Shown here piece after piece: positions 12,801 through 22,373 of a DNA stretch of 64,000 nt (positions are counted from its first letter, which is position 1; each line of letters starts with the position of its first letter). Source of the DNA: Muricea muricata (taxonomy: Eukaryota > Cnidaria > Anthozoa > Malacalcyonacea > Plexauridae). Location: NCBI GenBank assembly GCA_963855995.1, contig OY979726.1, positions 957,001-1,021,000 of the forward strand, written 5' to 3'. The translations under genes and the position numbers were made by a program. Below the pieces are notes generated by a model, which saw only the letters and a program-made list of their open reading frames with translations, did not search any database and was not told the DNA's origin.

Positions 12801-14621
12801 TAAACGTTGAATCAAAGTTTGAAATCACCATCAGGATAATTGAATTGACGAGACAAATTGAAAATTCAAACTGGATCAACGTTACCTTCCTGATGGTGAA
12901 TTACGTTGACAATCTCACCCAAAATATATTAAGCGAATATTCATGCAGGAAGACATCAGAAGAACGCAACAACCTATTTTCAACCAAATTTTGTAACATG
13001 GCAAATGTGCTGTGCCCGCTACTAATTTTCCGACGAAGGATCTTCCCTCGATTTAGAGTTTCCCTAGGTTTACAGTTTCAGATAGCGAGGGATCCTGTGT
13101 TTTTATGCGCTTTAGACTGCACTGCCAACACTGGCAACGTTAGTTCATACTGAAGTTCTATTCAAACATGTGTTTTGTTTCTAGAGACTCTATCGCAAGA
13201 GACATTAATTAAGATGTGTATCGATGTCGCAAGTGGTCTCAAATATTTGGCCAGCCATAGACTCATCCATCGAGATGTCGCAACAAGAAATTGCTTGGTT
13301 GCAGATGATCTAAAAATCAAAATTGCTGACTTTGGAATGTCCAGGGATATTTATGCTAATAATTATTATAAAGTAAGTGCCATTGTATGGTATGATATGT
13401 TATGGTATGGTATGGAAATATATGCATAGTATGATATAGTATGGTATTTGATATGATATATGATATACAAGGGAGATTTATCTCTGGTTGTAATTGTGTT
13501 CTAGATTGAGAAAGACACTGTTCTACCAATTCGCTGGCTCTCTCCTGAAGCAGTGCTTTTTGGTAAATTTACAATTGAATCAGATATTTATTCCTATGGT
13601 ATTCTCCTGTGGGAGATTTTTACATTTAGTATGCAACCTTACTATGGTTATACTAATAAAGAGGTGTTGGAATTTATAGCCAAGGTGAGACCATTGTAAA
13701 TCTAGTATTTCTATCTGCTTTGCATTATAAAAGATTGGTGGTGTTTAGAGCTATTCAGCATAAACAAAGTTAGTTTAGTTTAGGTTTCCTCCAGTAGCAA
13801 GACCGGAACAATAAGAGATGATCCTTACTGGACCTCTAGCAAGAACAGTATAGCCACAAAAGATAGAGCTATCCAGAATGAATAAAGTTACCTTAATTTA
13901 GGTTTCCTCCTGTAATGACATGTGATCAATAAGAGATTATCCTTATTGAACCTCTAAGGAAGAACGGTTTTGGCTGATAGAGCTATCCAGTATAAATGAT
14001 AGAAAGTATTTTCCCTCCTAGGGCATTCATCTCGCTAAGCCAGATTTCTGTCCAGATTTTGTGTACCCTATCATGAAAAAATGCTGGTCTAAGGATCCGG
14101 CGTTACGACCTTATTATGACAAAATAATAGAAGCATTGAATGGAGAGGAACTGTTGATGAATGACGCGAAAAGAACACGTGATGAACCTGACACAGAACA
14201 CAACTACCAGAACTTTGTGCCATTGTCTGATAACGGTAAGAAATATATTTTAGGAGAATACTCATGACGTTGCATGTGTTCTGTGTTTTTTTTACAATCA
14301 AAGCATGTTACTAACAAGAATAGTTACATTTACTCAAAAGGTTCTCATCGATATATTTACAATATCGTTTTTCTTTCAGCAAATGACGAAGACTCGAGTA
14401 GTTGTGGCCATGAAACTGGCGGCGAAAGTCCATTGATCAAATCTCAACGAAAAGAATCAGTTACAAATAGATCTGAAAACAGCACGCCTGGCGACGCAGA
14501 GAACGGAAGTTTAAACTCTGGCCTAGAGGTCGACCTGGAACACGCAATAGATATAGTGGACAGACGAGGAAGTGCTCATTCCGATACCGCTTTGAGTAGA
14601 ATGACCAAAACGTACGTTTGA
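6858..14621 (+). CDS. gene A: trefoil + Frizzled-CRD receptor tyrosine kinase (MuSK/ROR-like), 9 exons
   Basis: Exons: 6858-6930, 9508-9655, 10151-10623, 11372-11740, 11954-12244, 13185-13372, 13505-13684, 14022-14235, 14380-14621. All junctions are GT-AG with matching phases and give 2178 nt, 725 residues. Order: hydrophobic signal peptide (1-19); trefoil/P-type domain (26-74) with six Cys including GCCW; Frizzled-type CRD (about 80-228) with ten Cys; transmembrane helix (about 247-270) followed by RRRQNRKKG; tyrosine kinase (about 338-613) with GEGQFG, VAVK (K374), HRDVATRN (480-487), DFG (500-502), activation-loop Tyr 508/512/513 and a WLSPEA segment. The tail ends KTYV, a class I PDZ-ligand pattern. 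Known MuSK and ROR proteins pair a CRD with this kinase type and act in Wnt-related or agrin/LRP4 signalling at the cell surface; the ligand here is unknown. There are no Ig or kringle domains. The exon 2 donor (gtccgc) is weak, but the phases require it. Confidence 0.93.
7821..8050 (+). repeat. 80-bp tandem repeat, about 2.9 copies, in gene A intron 1
   Basis: Units start at 7821, 7901 and 7981 with ttgtgtctgaact. The first two are almost identical through 'aataagctgtcgtggt'; the third is diverged. Confidence 0.85.
8998..9195 (-). repeat. ~110-bp interspersed repeat, about two tandem copies, gene A intron 1
   Basis: These are inverted copies containing 'ggaggtccagtaaaaatcca', 'tttatttatgctggatagct' and 'cttattgatccattgctact'. 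Confidence 0.75.
9508..9655 (+). other. gene A exon 2: trefoil (P-type) domain
   Basis: This single exon encodes the entire trefoil module: Cys in FCSS, PCGD, DSCL, GCCW and YTCY, with two N-glycosylation sites (NET, NTT). It enters in phase 1 and leaves in phase 2. Trefoil domains are protease-resistant three-loop folds, usually found in mucosal peptides and ZP or mucin proteins. A trefoil next to a Frizzled CRD in a receptor kinase is not an arrangement I know. Confidence 0.85.
9720..9990 (+). repeat. ~110-bp interspersed repeat cluster, gene A intron 2
   Basis: Two to three imperfect copies carry 'tttcctcctgtagtaacact' and 'ggacctctaggaagaagagt'. Confidence 0.75.
11757..11940 (+). repeat. 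~110-bp interspersed repeat, gene A intron 4
   Basis: Imperfect copies fill most of this 213-bp intron: 'gtagcaacactggatcaata' and 'ctctaggaaagaccagttta'. Confidence 0.75.
13380..13470 (+). repeat. tatggtatgatatg low-complexity run, gene A intron 6
   Basis: An irregular 'tatggta' and 'tatgata' microsatellite lies directly after the donor of exon 6. Confidence 0.7.
13745..14005 (+). repeat. ~110-bp interspersed repeat cluster, gene A intron 7
   Basis: Two copies read 'cagcataaacaaagttagtt' and 'cagaatgaataaagttacct', each followed by the 'tttcctcc' and 'cctctag' blocks. Confidence 0.75.
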
Positions 14622-14650
14622 AAACGATGTTTGGAATTCGAACTCACCTG

Positions 14651-14656
14651 AATAAA
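14651..14656 (+). promoter_or_regulatory. candidate poly(A) signal of gene A
   Basis: AATAAA lies 30 bases after the stop codon. Further AATAAA-type hexamers occur near 14960 and 14996, so the 3' end could be up to 350 bases further on. Confidence 0.5.
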
Positions 14657-14659
14657 TCG

Positions 14660-16545
14660 CTCGTGCTTGTCGAAGTATGTCTACCATTTGGTCGCGATCA
14701 AATCATGTTGAAAAAAGTACATATTCTGAAAGCATACTGTGTGTCTTGGCAGTACAGTATGTACTGTATAAAAGAGTGACTGTAGAGAATTAACGATAGC
14801 TCGCTTTGAGCTTACGACTAATTGGAATTCATGCTTATGTATACTCACACGCAAATCAAGGCACTTTAAGACGCCGCTTGAAAAGGTCGGGTCAAACAAG
14901 GATAAGAACTAGCATCCGCGAATTGTAATTGAGGATGTTTTAAGCTTCACAGTGGAAAAATAAAAGAATGAGTGTTTTGACTTTGTTTTCACTTCAATAA
15001 AATATGATTGTGTTGGGAAAGCCTCAAATACAACGGCTAACTGCCAACTGTCGTCAATTCTCATCCTTGTTTGACCCGTGGGTTTTTAAATGAAGGAAAG
15101 AGAAACAACCAACTTAGCTAAAGTAGTTGCAAAGAACCTTGACATAAAAAAGTCACTTTACGACAATCTTTGAAGGGGCAATCACTTTCTCCAAGACAAA
15201 CTGCAGATGTCAGAAACATATACGACATTTCTCACATCAACTCCATAACATGTCAAACGTGTAAATAGAGATTGTTGAGTAGAATAAATTTAATAACATT
15301 GAATCTGCGAGTGTTTTTACGAATGATAGAAGACCTGGCATACAGATTTATCACATGCCGCAGTAACTTATATGAATGTGACATGTATGTCTATAGATTT
15401 GACAATACTTCATATAAACTTTCGATGATGGTATTTTGCATAATATTCATAAATACAATTCAACTATTGATAGAAATCAAATTGTTATTTAACCTTTATT
15501 AAATAGCCATTATTCCTAAATTTAACATCGTCATTGGCAAATATACATTAAATAATTTTTTTATGATTTTAAATGATTTTATGAATAATTTTTAAAACTC
15601 TTTTTCATGAAGATAATATCATTAATTTCTTTAAGACCAACATCACCCCAAACGAGAGCTTCCACTATTTATTCCGAGAGTCATATCGCATTGAATTGAT
15701 CATACCTGTTCTAACTTGCGATCATCTTGGGGCAAAATTTCTCATGAGATTATTATATTAGAATAGCGTTCTGCTAAGACTATAAAACGATAATAAATAT
15801 TTGAAATTAGCACGAGTATTTTGTGTCCTAGGTATTCCAATTATTCAAAGAAGTTATTTAATGCGAGTTATTTCCAATTATATGCTAAATATATTGGCTT
15901 TCCTAAACTAAGAACGACAACGTATGGTTTAGAATCCATCTTAATTAATTAGCCTTAATGAGTTGGAATTGACCATGGAATTCACTCTTTGATGAACATG
16001 AACTAACGAATGTTAGTAGAATAAGTTCATACTAGGAAACTAATGCAAATGCTGTAATTTGATTGGCATCTCTCTCGCTTTCTATTGCTCGATAGATAGC
16101 GAGTAGCAAAACAATAATTTTTCTGGTGTATTTTTTTTCAATTCAAATACAATTTGCAACAGTTTTTAGCAAAGTGACTTAAGAATCAATTATTTATCTC
16201 AGATTCCACTAAAACAATTGGATCACGCCCTCTCAATTTCTACGCGTTAATAGTTGATTCGGGCTTCGCCCTCATCAACTATCACTGCAGAGAAATCTCG
16301 CTGTTAATTATAATAATTAAAAAGTAATTAGAAGAAGTCCTTATCCCAAAAGTTTAAAAACAATTCATATACACAAAAAACATAGGCTCCTATAACTAAG
16401 ATTCGATCAGTCGATCGAAGGCTCTACCTATATCGTTTCGTATAGTCCCACATGAGGAGAAGCTGCCTCAACAAGCCTTCTCGCAGAATCCTACTGTTGT
16501 TCCTAAATCCCACTAGTCGGTGAATATTTTGTTACAGGCACAACA
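14660..16545. other. intergenic space between the convergent receptor genes
   Basis: AT-rich, with the presumed 3' UTRs of both genes. A small hairpin with a GGGCTTCGCCC tip lies at about 16250-16292. I see no convincing coding exon; a missed terminal exon of gene B could lie here. Confidence 0.5.
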
Positions 16546-19500
16546 CTATATGTAAAACTTACTTTCTTTTTCCGTTTTCGGAGTTCGACCAGCTGGTAAA
16601 GTTGTGGATTCCTCTCCACTGCTTTCACCTTTATCTGACTTAAAACCACAGTTGACCATAGAACCAGGCGTCACATAGTTGTCTACAAATTTAAATGATT
16701 TCTTCAAGTAACTATATTCATATCGGATAGCACATTAGGTTCTAATTAAGCTATTCTTCCTAGAGATCAGAGGAGGTTCGTCATTCATTGAGACTGCAGT
16801 GTCTATTAGTTCTAAACTTTTTTTCTTAGAGGTCCAGTAAGGATCATCTGTTATTGATCCAGTGTTATTACGGGAGGAATCCTAAACTAAACTAACTTTA
16901 TTTATGCTGGATAGCTCCAGTAAGGATCATCGTATCTCTTATAGATCCAGTGTTACCACAGGAGGAAACCTAAACTAAACTTGCTTTATTTATGCTGGCT
17001 ATAGCTCTATCAGCTTTAAACTGTTCCTCCTAGTAATTCAGTAAAGCCATCTCTCATTGATCAAGTGTTATCACATGCAAACACAAACATGGGACACACA
17101 CTAACCACGTGCTACAAACACCCTTTGCCATAACAATAATTACGTACTTGCTGGCTTTATTGGTATTGGGACTGGAATTTTCGGTATGGGCTCATCAGCA
17201 TTTATTCCAATATATTCATCCTGCTCTTCAGGAGTATTTGACAAAGGCCTGGGTGTTAAACAATCAGGTATTTCTGGGGCTTCTTTAACAAGTCTTTGAA
17301 TAATTGTGGTAAAATTTGGCCGCCTTTCAGAGGTCCTTTGCCAGCAATCCAACATTAGTTTATAGATATGACCTGGGCAGTCCTCTGGTTGACCAAGCAA
17401 CACACCCTAATTTGGAAGCAGACATAATACATTTCTACATGTGAATACAGTTAATTTCCATAGCAGAGAAGGGGTTTATTTCAGATAGCTGTTTGTTTTA
17501 CATAGTTTTCCATTTTAGAGACATGTCTATATAAAAGAGATGTCAGTATTAGAAAGATGTTTGTATTAGAAAGATGTTTGTATTAGAGAGATGTCTGTAT
17601 TAGAGAGATGTCTGTATTAGAGAGATGTTTGTATTAGAGAGATGTTTGTATTAGAGAGATGTTTGTATTAGAGAGAGATGTCAGTATTAACGAGATGTCT
17701 GTACTGAAGAGATATTAGTATTGGAGTGTTGCATAGAGAAGAGAGAGATGTCGCTATTAGAGAGATCTCTGTATTAAAAAGATGTCGGTATTTGAGAGGT
17801 CTGTATTAGAGACATATGTATGTTTTAGAGAGGTCTCTGTATTATAGAGGTCTCTGCATCAGAGATGTTTATATTAGATAGTTTTAAAGTGGCTTGTATT
17901 GAAGAGAGTGGAGACTTCTGTATTGGAGAGATGTCCGCGTAAGATATCGAATTCAGAAGTCGGGTTTACCTGTTTGGCAAAGCCAATAACTTCTTCATTG
18001 GTATAGCCATAATACGGCTGCAAGGCGTAAGTAAATACTTCCCACATGAGAATACCGTAGGAATAAACATCAGATGCGACAGTAAACTTGCCATGAAGGA
18101 CTGCCTCGGGTGGCATCCACCTCACAGGTAGCATAGCATCACCTCGCACCTAGAAACAAGCCGAAATAGTTGAGTTCTTTGGTGTGTTTTGAATTTTTAC
18201 TTCAAATTTTATTCAAGACAATGGGCCAATTTTCTATTAGAAAAATATTATCAAACAAATTAGACATGATTAATTAGAGAAATTTGACATATATTAGACA
18301 AATTAGACACATTAAGTGGACAAGCTATTAAGGAAAATCATTGGAACAGCTGGGAAGAGCATCCTAAATTTAGTAAAGTTGTGACAGGCGAGTCGAGTTT
18401 AACTACTTTGCTACCGAAGCCTACTTCTCACAGCAAGGCTCGTGTTAATGTTGAGTTAGTATTAAGTTAATAAGTAACTGGGAAAGGCGGGAAGCTGAAT
18501 AACAAAGGATAACTTTTCCTCAGAGGTTTACGAAGACAAAGCAGAAAGAATTTTCTTTTGAATTTGCTTTTGTTCTACCATAGCTTATGCTCGTAGTTTT
18601 ATACTTGTGTGTATGTCGACGCTTATGTCGCACACTCCACCGCATTTCTTTGTTTTGTCTTTTGTTCCTGCTTGTTCTTGTGTTTTTGTTGCTGGTAAAG
18701 ACCAGGCTTAAGGACACGAGCATGTCATAAGTTATAGGATATGGGATACGATATTTAAGTGTGAAATTAAAACATGCAATACAATCTTACAGCCCGCTGG
18801 TATAGAACTAGTGTGTATCTCAAAATACCTTGTAATAGTCAGAAGAATAGATGTCTCTTGACATTCCGAAGTCAGCAATCTTAACAACAAGCCCTGTTCC
18901 CACCAAACAATTCCTTGTCGCTAAATCCCGGTGGACAAAACGCAGAGACGCCAAATACGACATTCCTGCCGCGACTTGTTGACAAATACTGAGAAAATCT
19001 TCCAAATGTAGTTCCATTTCTAAAAAAAATATCACAAAAAGTTAAAAAGGAGGAACCTATACCAAACTACTTATTTACACTGTCGAGAATCCTCTACACC
19101 AGTTTCTCACCAGGAGCTTCTTCCGGTTCATCAAGCGGTTTAATTTTTCTAAGAAATTGATTCAAATCGCCAAGTTCCATGAATTCGAAGATCATGCAGT
19201 ATGGCTCCTCTTCCGTAGCGACTGCCATTAGTCTTACAACATTGGGATGATCGAGTACGGACATGAAGGCGACTTCCTGGTTGAATTCTTCCTGGCTGGA
19301 TTCGTTGCAATCTTTCTTTAATGTTTTGACAGCAACAACGCTTACTTCTGATGGATCTTTACGATCGTCAATACCAACTGCTTCCCCTAGAATTATGAAA
19401 AGGTATTATTACCTATTATTATCCCGTTAATCGATCATAATTATCAGTATCATCAATCATCATTATCATCATCCTCACTATCGATCATCATCATCATTAT

Positions 19501-22373
19501 TATAATCGATCATCCATTTTCCTCGATTATCATTGTCATCATCATACTAATGATTCTAATTGAGGCTCTCCAACTTAAGACTAATACAAACTAGTTCTTC
19601 TACAGTAGTAACCATGAAATAACAAACCTTTAAACACCAATCCGAATTGACCTTCCCCTAAATCAGCTATATATTCAATCTGATCAAGAGAAAACTGCTT
19701 TAACTTGCTGGGATCGTACATTTCAGCGATCTTAGAGGATAATGAAGTAATTTGTATCGCTTCAAAGAGTCGAGCTTTCATCGTCGATTCTGAATCTACT
19801 TTACTGATTTTCCGCATGTTTAACTCTTCAAGCGCCGGTTCAGCTTCTGCTTTCTTCTTTTGCCGCTTCATATGGCATGTTAGAATGATTATAAAAAGAA
19901 GAATAAGAAATGCTCCAACCCCGATGGAGATCCATAAAATATCTTGGTTGATTTTTTGGCTTGTTTTTGTGTGATCTAGAAAGTGTTATTAAGAAAATAT
20001 TAGGTGGCAATGGGTAAATATGTTAACGTTCGAGTATTCGACGTTGAGAATTGATAGAGCTAAATAAAGTTAGATTAATTTAGTTTGGTTTCCTCCTGTA
20101 GTAACACTACATCAATAAGAGGTGATCTTTACTAAACCTCAAAGAAGAACAATTTAGAACTGATAGAGCTATAAATAAAGTTAGTTTAGTTCAGGTTTCC
20201 TCCTGTAGTAACACTGGATCAATAAGAGGCGATCCTTACTGGACCTCTAGGAGGAATAGGTTAAGAACCGATAGAGCTATTCAGTGTAAAAAAGTAATCA
20301 CGAGTTACGTCACTACTTACCAAACAATCCAGTATAAACACACAAATCCTTTCCGGATCTGCCAGGAGGGTAAATGGAACAATTAGTGGGTAATACCAAA
20401 TGTTGAAAATTAAATCCTTCCAATGTTTTCAGAAGATCGGCAGAACCAATTATTCTGTCCAGAAACACTTTACATTCTCTTCTCAAACTTTCGCAATCTT
20501 CACGGCAGAGAGAGACACGTTTGCCGCTTGTCATACACGGTGAAAGCGTGTATTGACAGAGGGATACATCAATCAACCATTTACATCGTGCGTCAGTCAC
20601 TTGGTTCTTGGTTTCTTTCAATAATATTCTGAGGAATTTGGCTGTTCTATTGATGCCAATTTTTGCATCGAAATATCGTTTACTTTCGTTGAACTGCGTC
20701 CAGGATTTTGCTATGATATCTTGGCAGGGTGTTTCGTTGTATTTCGCACAAAAACCTGTTCTTGGTGGTGGAGTTGTGGTGGCTGCAGGATTGACCCCTG
20801 CTGAGGGTGTTGGGGTAGGAATGTGTGAATGTGGTCTGTGCCGAGTGCTGGATATCGTGTTGGAAATGTTATGCAGTAGAACACTTTGTGTTGGAAGACT
20901 GGGCGAACGAGTAATATTTGATCGGGTCGTTTTTATTATCGTTGTTTGTGATGGTGCTATACCAGCAGAAGTGACTGTTGTGTTTAAGGCTAAAAGGGGA
21001 AAATAGGATGACACAAAACATTGGTGTTTTTCACCAGAAACACGATACATGCAAATCGTGAAATTAACACTTTATGGTTTCTGTCCTTCACACCACACTA
21101 CGGAAAATAACACATGAAAGTTGAAAAAACTCTCATACAAACTCTGGTCTCGCTTTTCAACTCTCCCCAACTCTCATGCAACTCTTGTTCTCGTTTGACC
21201 AGTACATGAGAGTTGAGAAAACTCTCATACAAACTCTCGCTTCTCAACTCCCATTCAAACACTTGCTTGTCTACTTTACCCAACTGTCACCCCTGGCCAT
21301 TTGGTCAAAAATAGGACCATCTCTACATTTCACCCTCAGGCCTTGGCGGCAAGGTGTCATTAAACGATGACCCAATAGCCTTGCGTCAAACGGTGGAACA
21401 ATATTTGTATTTCTAAATGATTATTGTTTATCATGATGTTGTTTTTTCTTGTTGATCGATTTTTCAGAAGCCTGTGGCGTGTCGTTCTAAAAATGCATTG
21501 TCATTTTACCATTAGAAACTGAAAAAACGAGCCCATAAACCAGATGGCAAAGAAAAAGAAAGATTTCTATAGGTTTATTTTGTATGATATTTCCTTTACT
21601 TTTGTTAGGAACGTTATATTTGATATGTAGCAAAAGGAGCTAGTTTTAGGCATTGAAGATCTGTGCGGTTTGAGCGGAAGGAATATTTGAGAGTTGAAAA
21701 TTGCGTAAAAGATTTCGGCTTTTGAGTTAGCGAAGTGCTGTCGCTTCAAGCATCCGAGTTCTTGTTGCCTATTTTCAGGTATATCTTCCTTGTACTGCAG
21801 AAAAAAATGCCTATTCCATTCAATTTTTTCAGTATTTCAACCACAAACCACGAGGGTTTAGTGCAATGTATACAAGAAGACAGCCATGAAATATGATCCC
21901 AATAACTCCATTTGTTAGCTCTGCTGCTAATCGCTAAAATCAATAGTTTTTAATAGTTCCAATTAAATTGCGGTTTAATTCTACGAGATCCGTGCTTTCA
22001 TTATGGCAGCTTTATTAACAAGCGTTAGTTGGTAGGGGAAAAAGTTCTTGAATCCTGGGCCGGACGGACGGACGGCAGATAATAAATTAACACGGTTCTA
22101 TATTATAACTACTTTCAGTTCGCCTCGGAACTGAACTAAAACAATTTATATTCGATGAAAAGAATGAGTATTATTCTTTCAATCTATTCTCGCAATCTGC
22201 TACAAGCATAGATTGCCGACTATAAATAATTTAGCAATTAAAAGGCACCTATTGCCGAATTGCCTCGTCAAGAAGCAGTACTCACCTGTCGAGCGAATTA
22301 TTGTCCTATTGAAAGCCTCATTTCCTGCTAAACCAACGAGAAAAAAAGCCGTCCAAACGTGAGGGAAATCCAT
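16546..22373 (-). CDS. gene B: Frizzled-CRD receptor tyrosine kinase with mucin-like stalk (MuSK/ROR-like), at least 8 exons
   Basis: Exons in transcript order: 22373-22286, 20989-20321, 19975-19628, 19386-19111, 19019-18829, 18149-17970, 17406-17148, 16682-16563. All junctions are GT-AG and in phase. Translation starts at an ATG in strong context (AGCATGG). Order: signal peptide (1-18); Ser/Thr/Pro-rich stalk with N-glycosylation sites (30-108); ten-Cys Frizzled CRD (110-252); transmembrane helix (about 265-288); kinase (about 352-623) with GEGQFG, VAVK (K389), HRDLATRN (490-497), DFG (510-512), Tyr 518/522/523 and RWMPPEA. The tail has DEYIG and NNYVTPG, possible phosphotyrosine docking sites. 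If the last donor (gtaagt at 16562) is not used, the frame stops at 16546 (715 residues); otherwise a terminal exon remains unseen. The activation loop ([10 protein letters not shown]) is very like MuSK. No trefoil was found in intron 1. Confidence 0.92.
16770..17075 (-). repeat. ~110-bp interspersed repeat, about three inverted copies, gene B intron 7
   Basis: Successive copies carry 'gaggtccagtaaggatcatc', 'actttatttatgctggatag' and 'tgttaccacaggaggaaacc'. Confidence 0.8.
17509..17930 (+). repeat. 17-bp minisatellite in gene B intron 6
   Basis: The unit 'agatgtctgtattagag' and variants are repeated about 20 times, purest at 17570-17680 and degenerate toward 17930. It occupies most of the intron 17407-17969. 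Confidence 0.85.
18500..18725 (-). repeat. dispersed repeat shared with 25935-26154 (gene B intron 5)
   Basis: It shares 'aaagcagaaagaattttctt' and 'ttgaatttgcttttgtt' with the copy at about 25980-26040, followed by similar 'cttatgtcg' blocks. It is probably a MITE or processed fragment. Confidence 0.65.
19430..19560 (+). repeat. (ATC/ATT)n low-complexity run, gene B intron 3
   Basis: Irregular atcatc, atcatt and atcgatcat repeats lie between exons 3 and 4 of gene B. Confidence 0.75.
20045..20295 (+). repeat. ~110-bp interspersed repeat cluster, gene B intron 2
   Basis: Two tandem copies have 'tttcctcctgtagtaacact' at about 20090 and 20199, each followed by a 'caataagaggtgat'-type block. 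Confidence 0.8.
21108..21262 (+). repeat. imperfect ~90-bp duplication in gene B intron 1
   Basis: 'actctcatacaaactctggt' is followed by 'actctcatacaaactctcgc', with shared flanks 'catgaaagttgaaaa' and 'catgagagttgagaa'. Confidence 0.6.

Noticed and set aside
20608-21006. 132-codon open frame on the plus strand
   Set aside because: It is antisense to the stalk/CRD exon of gene B, which has splice sites, ten conserved Cys and matching phases.
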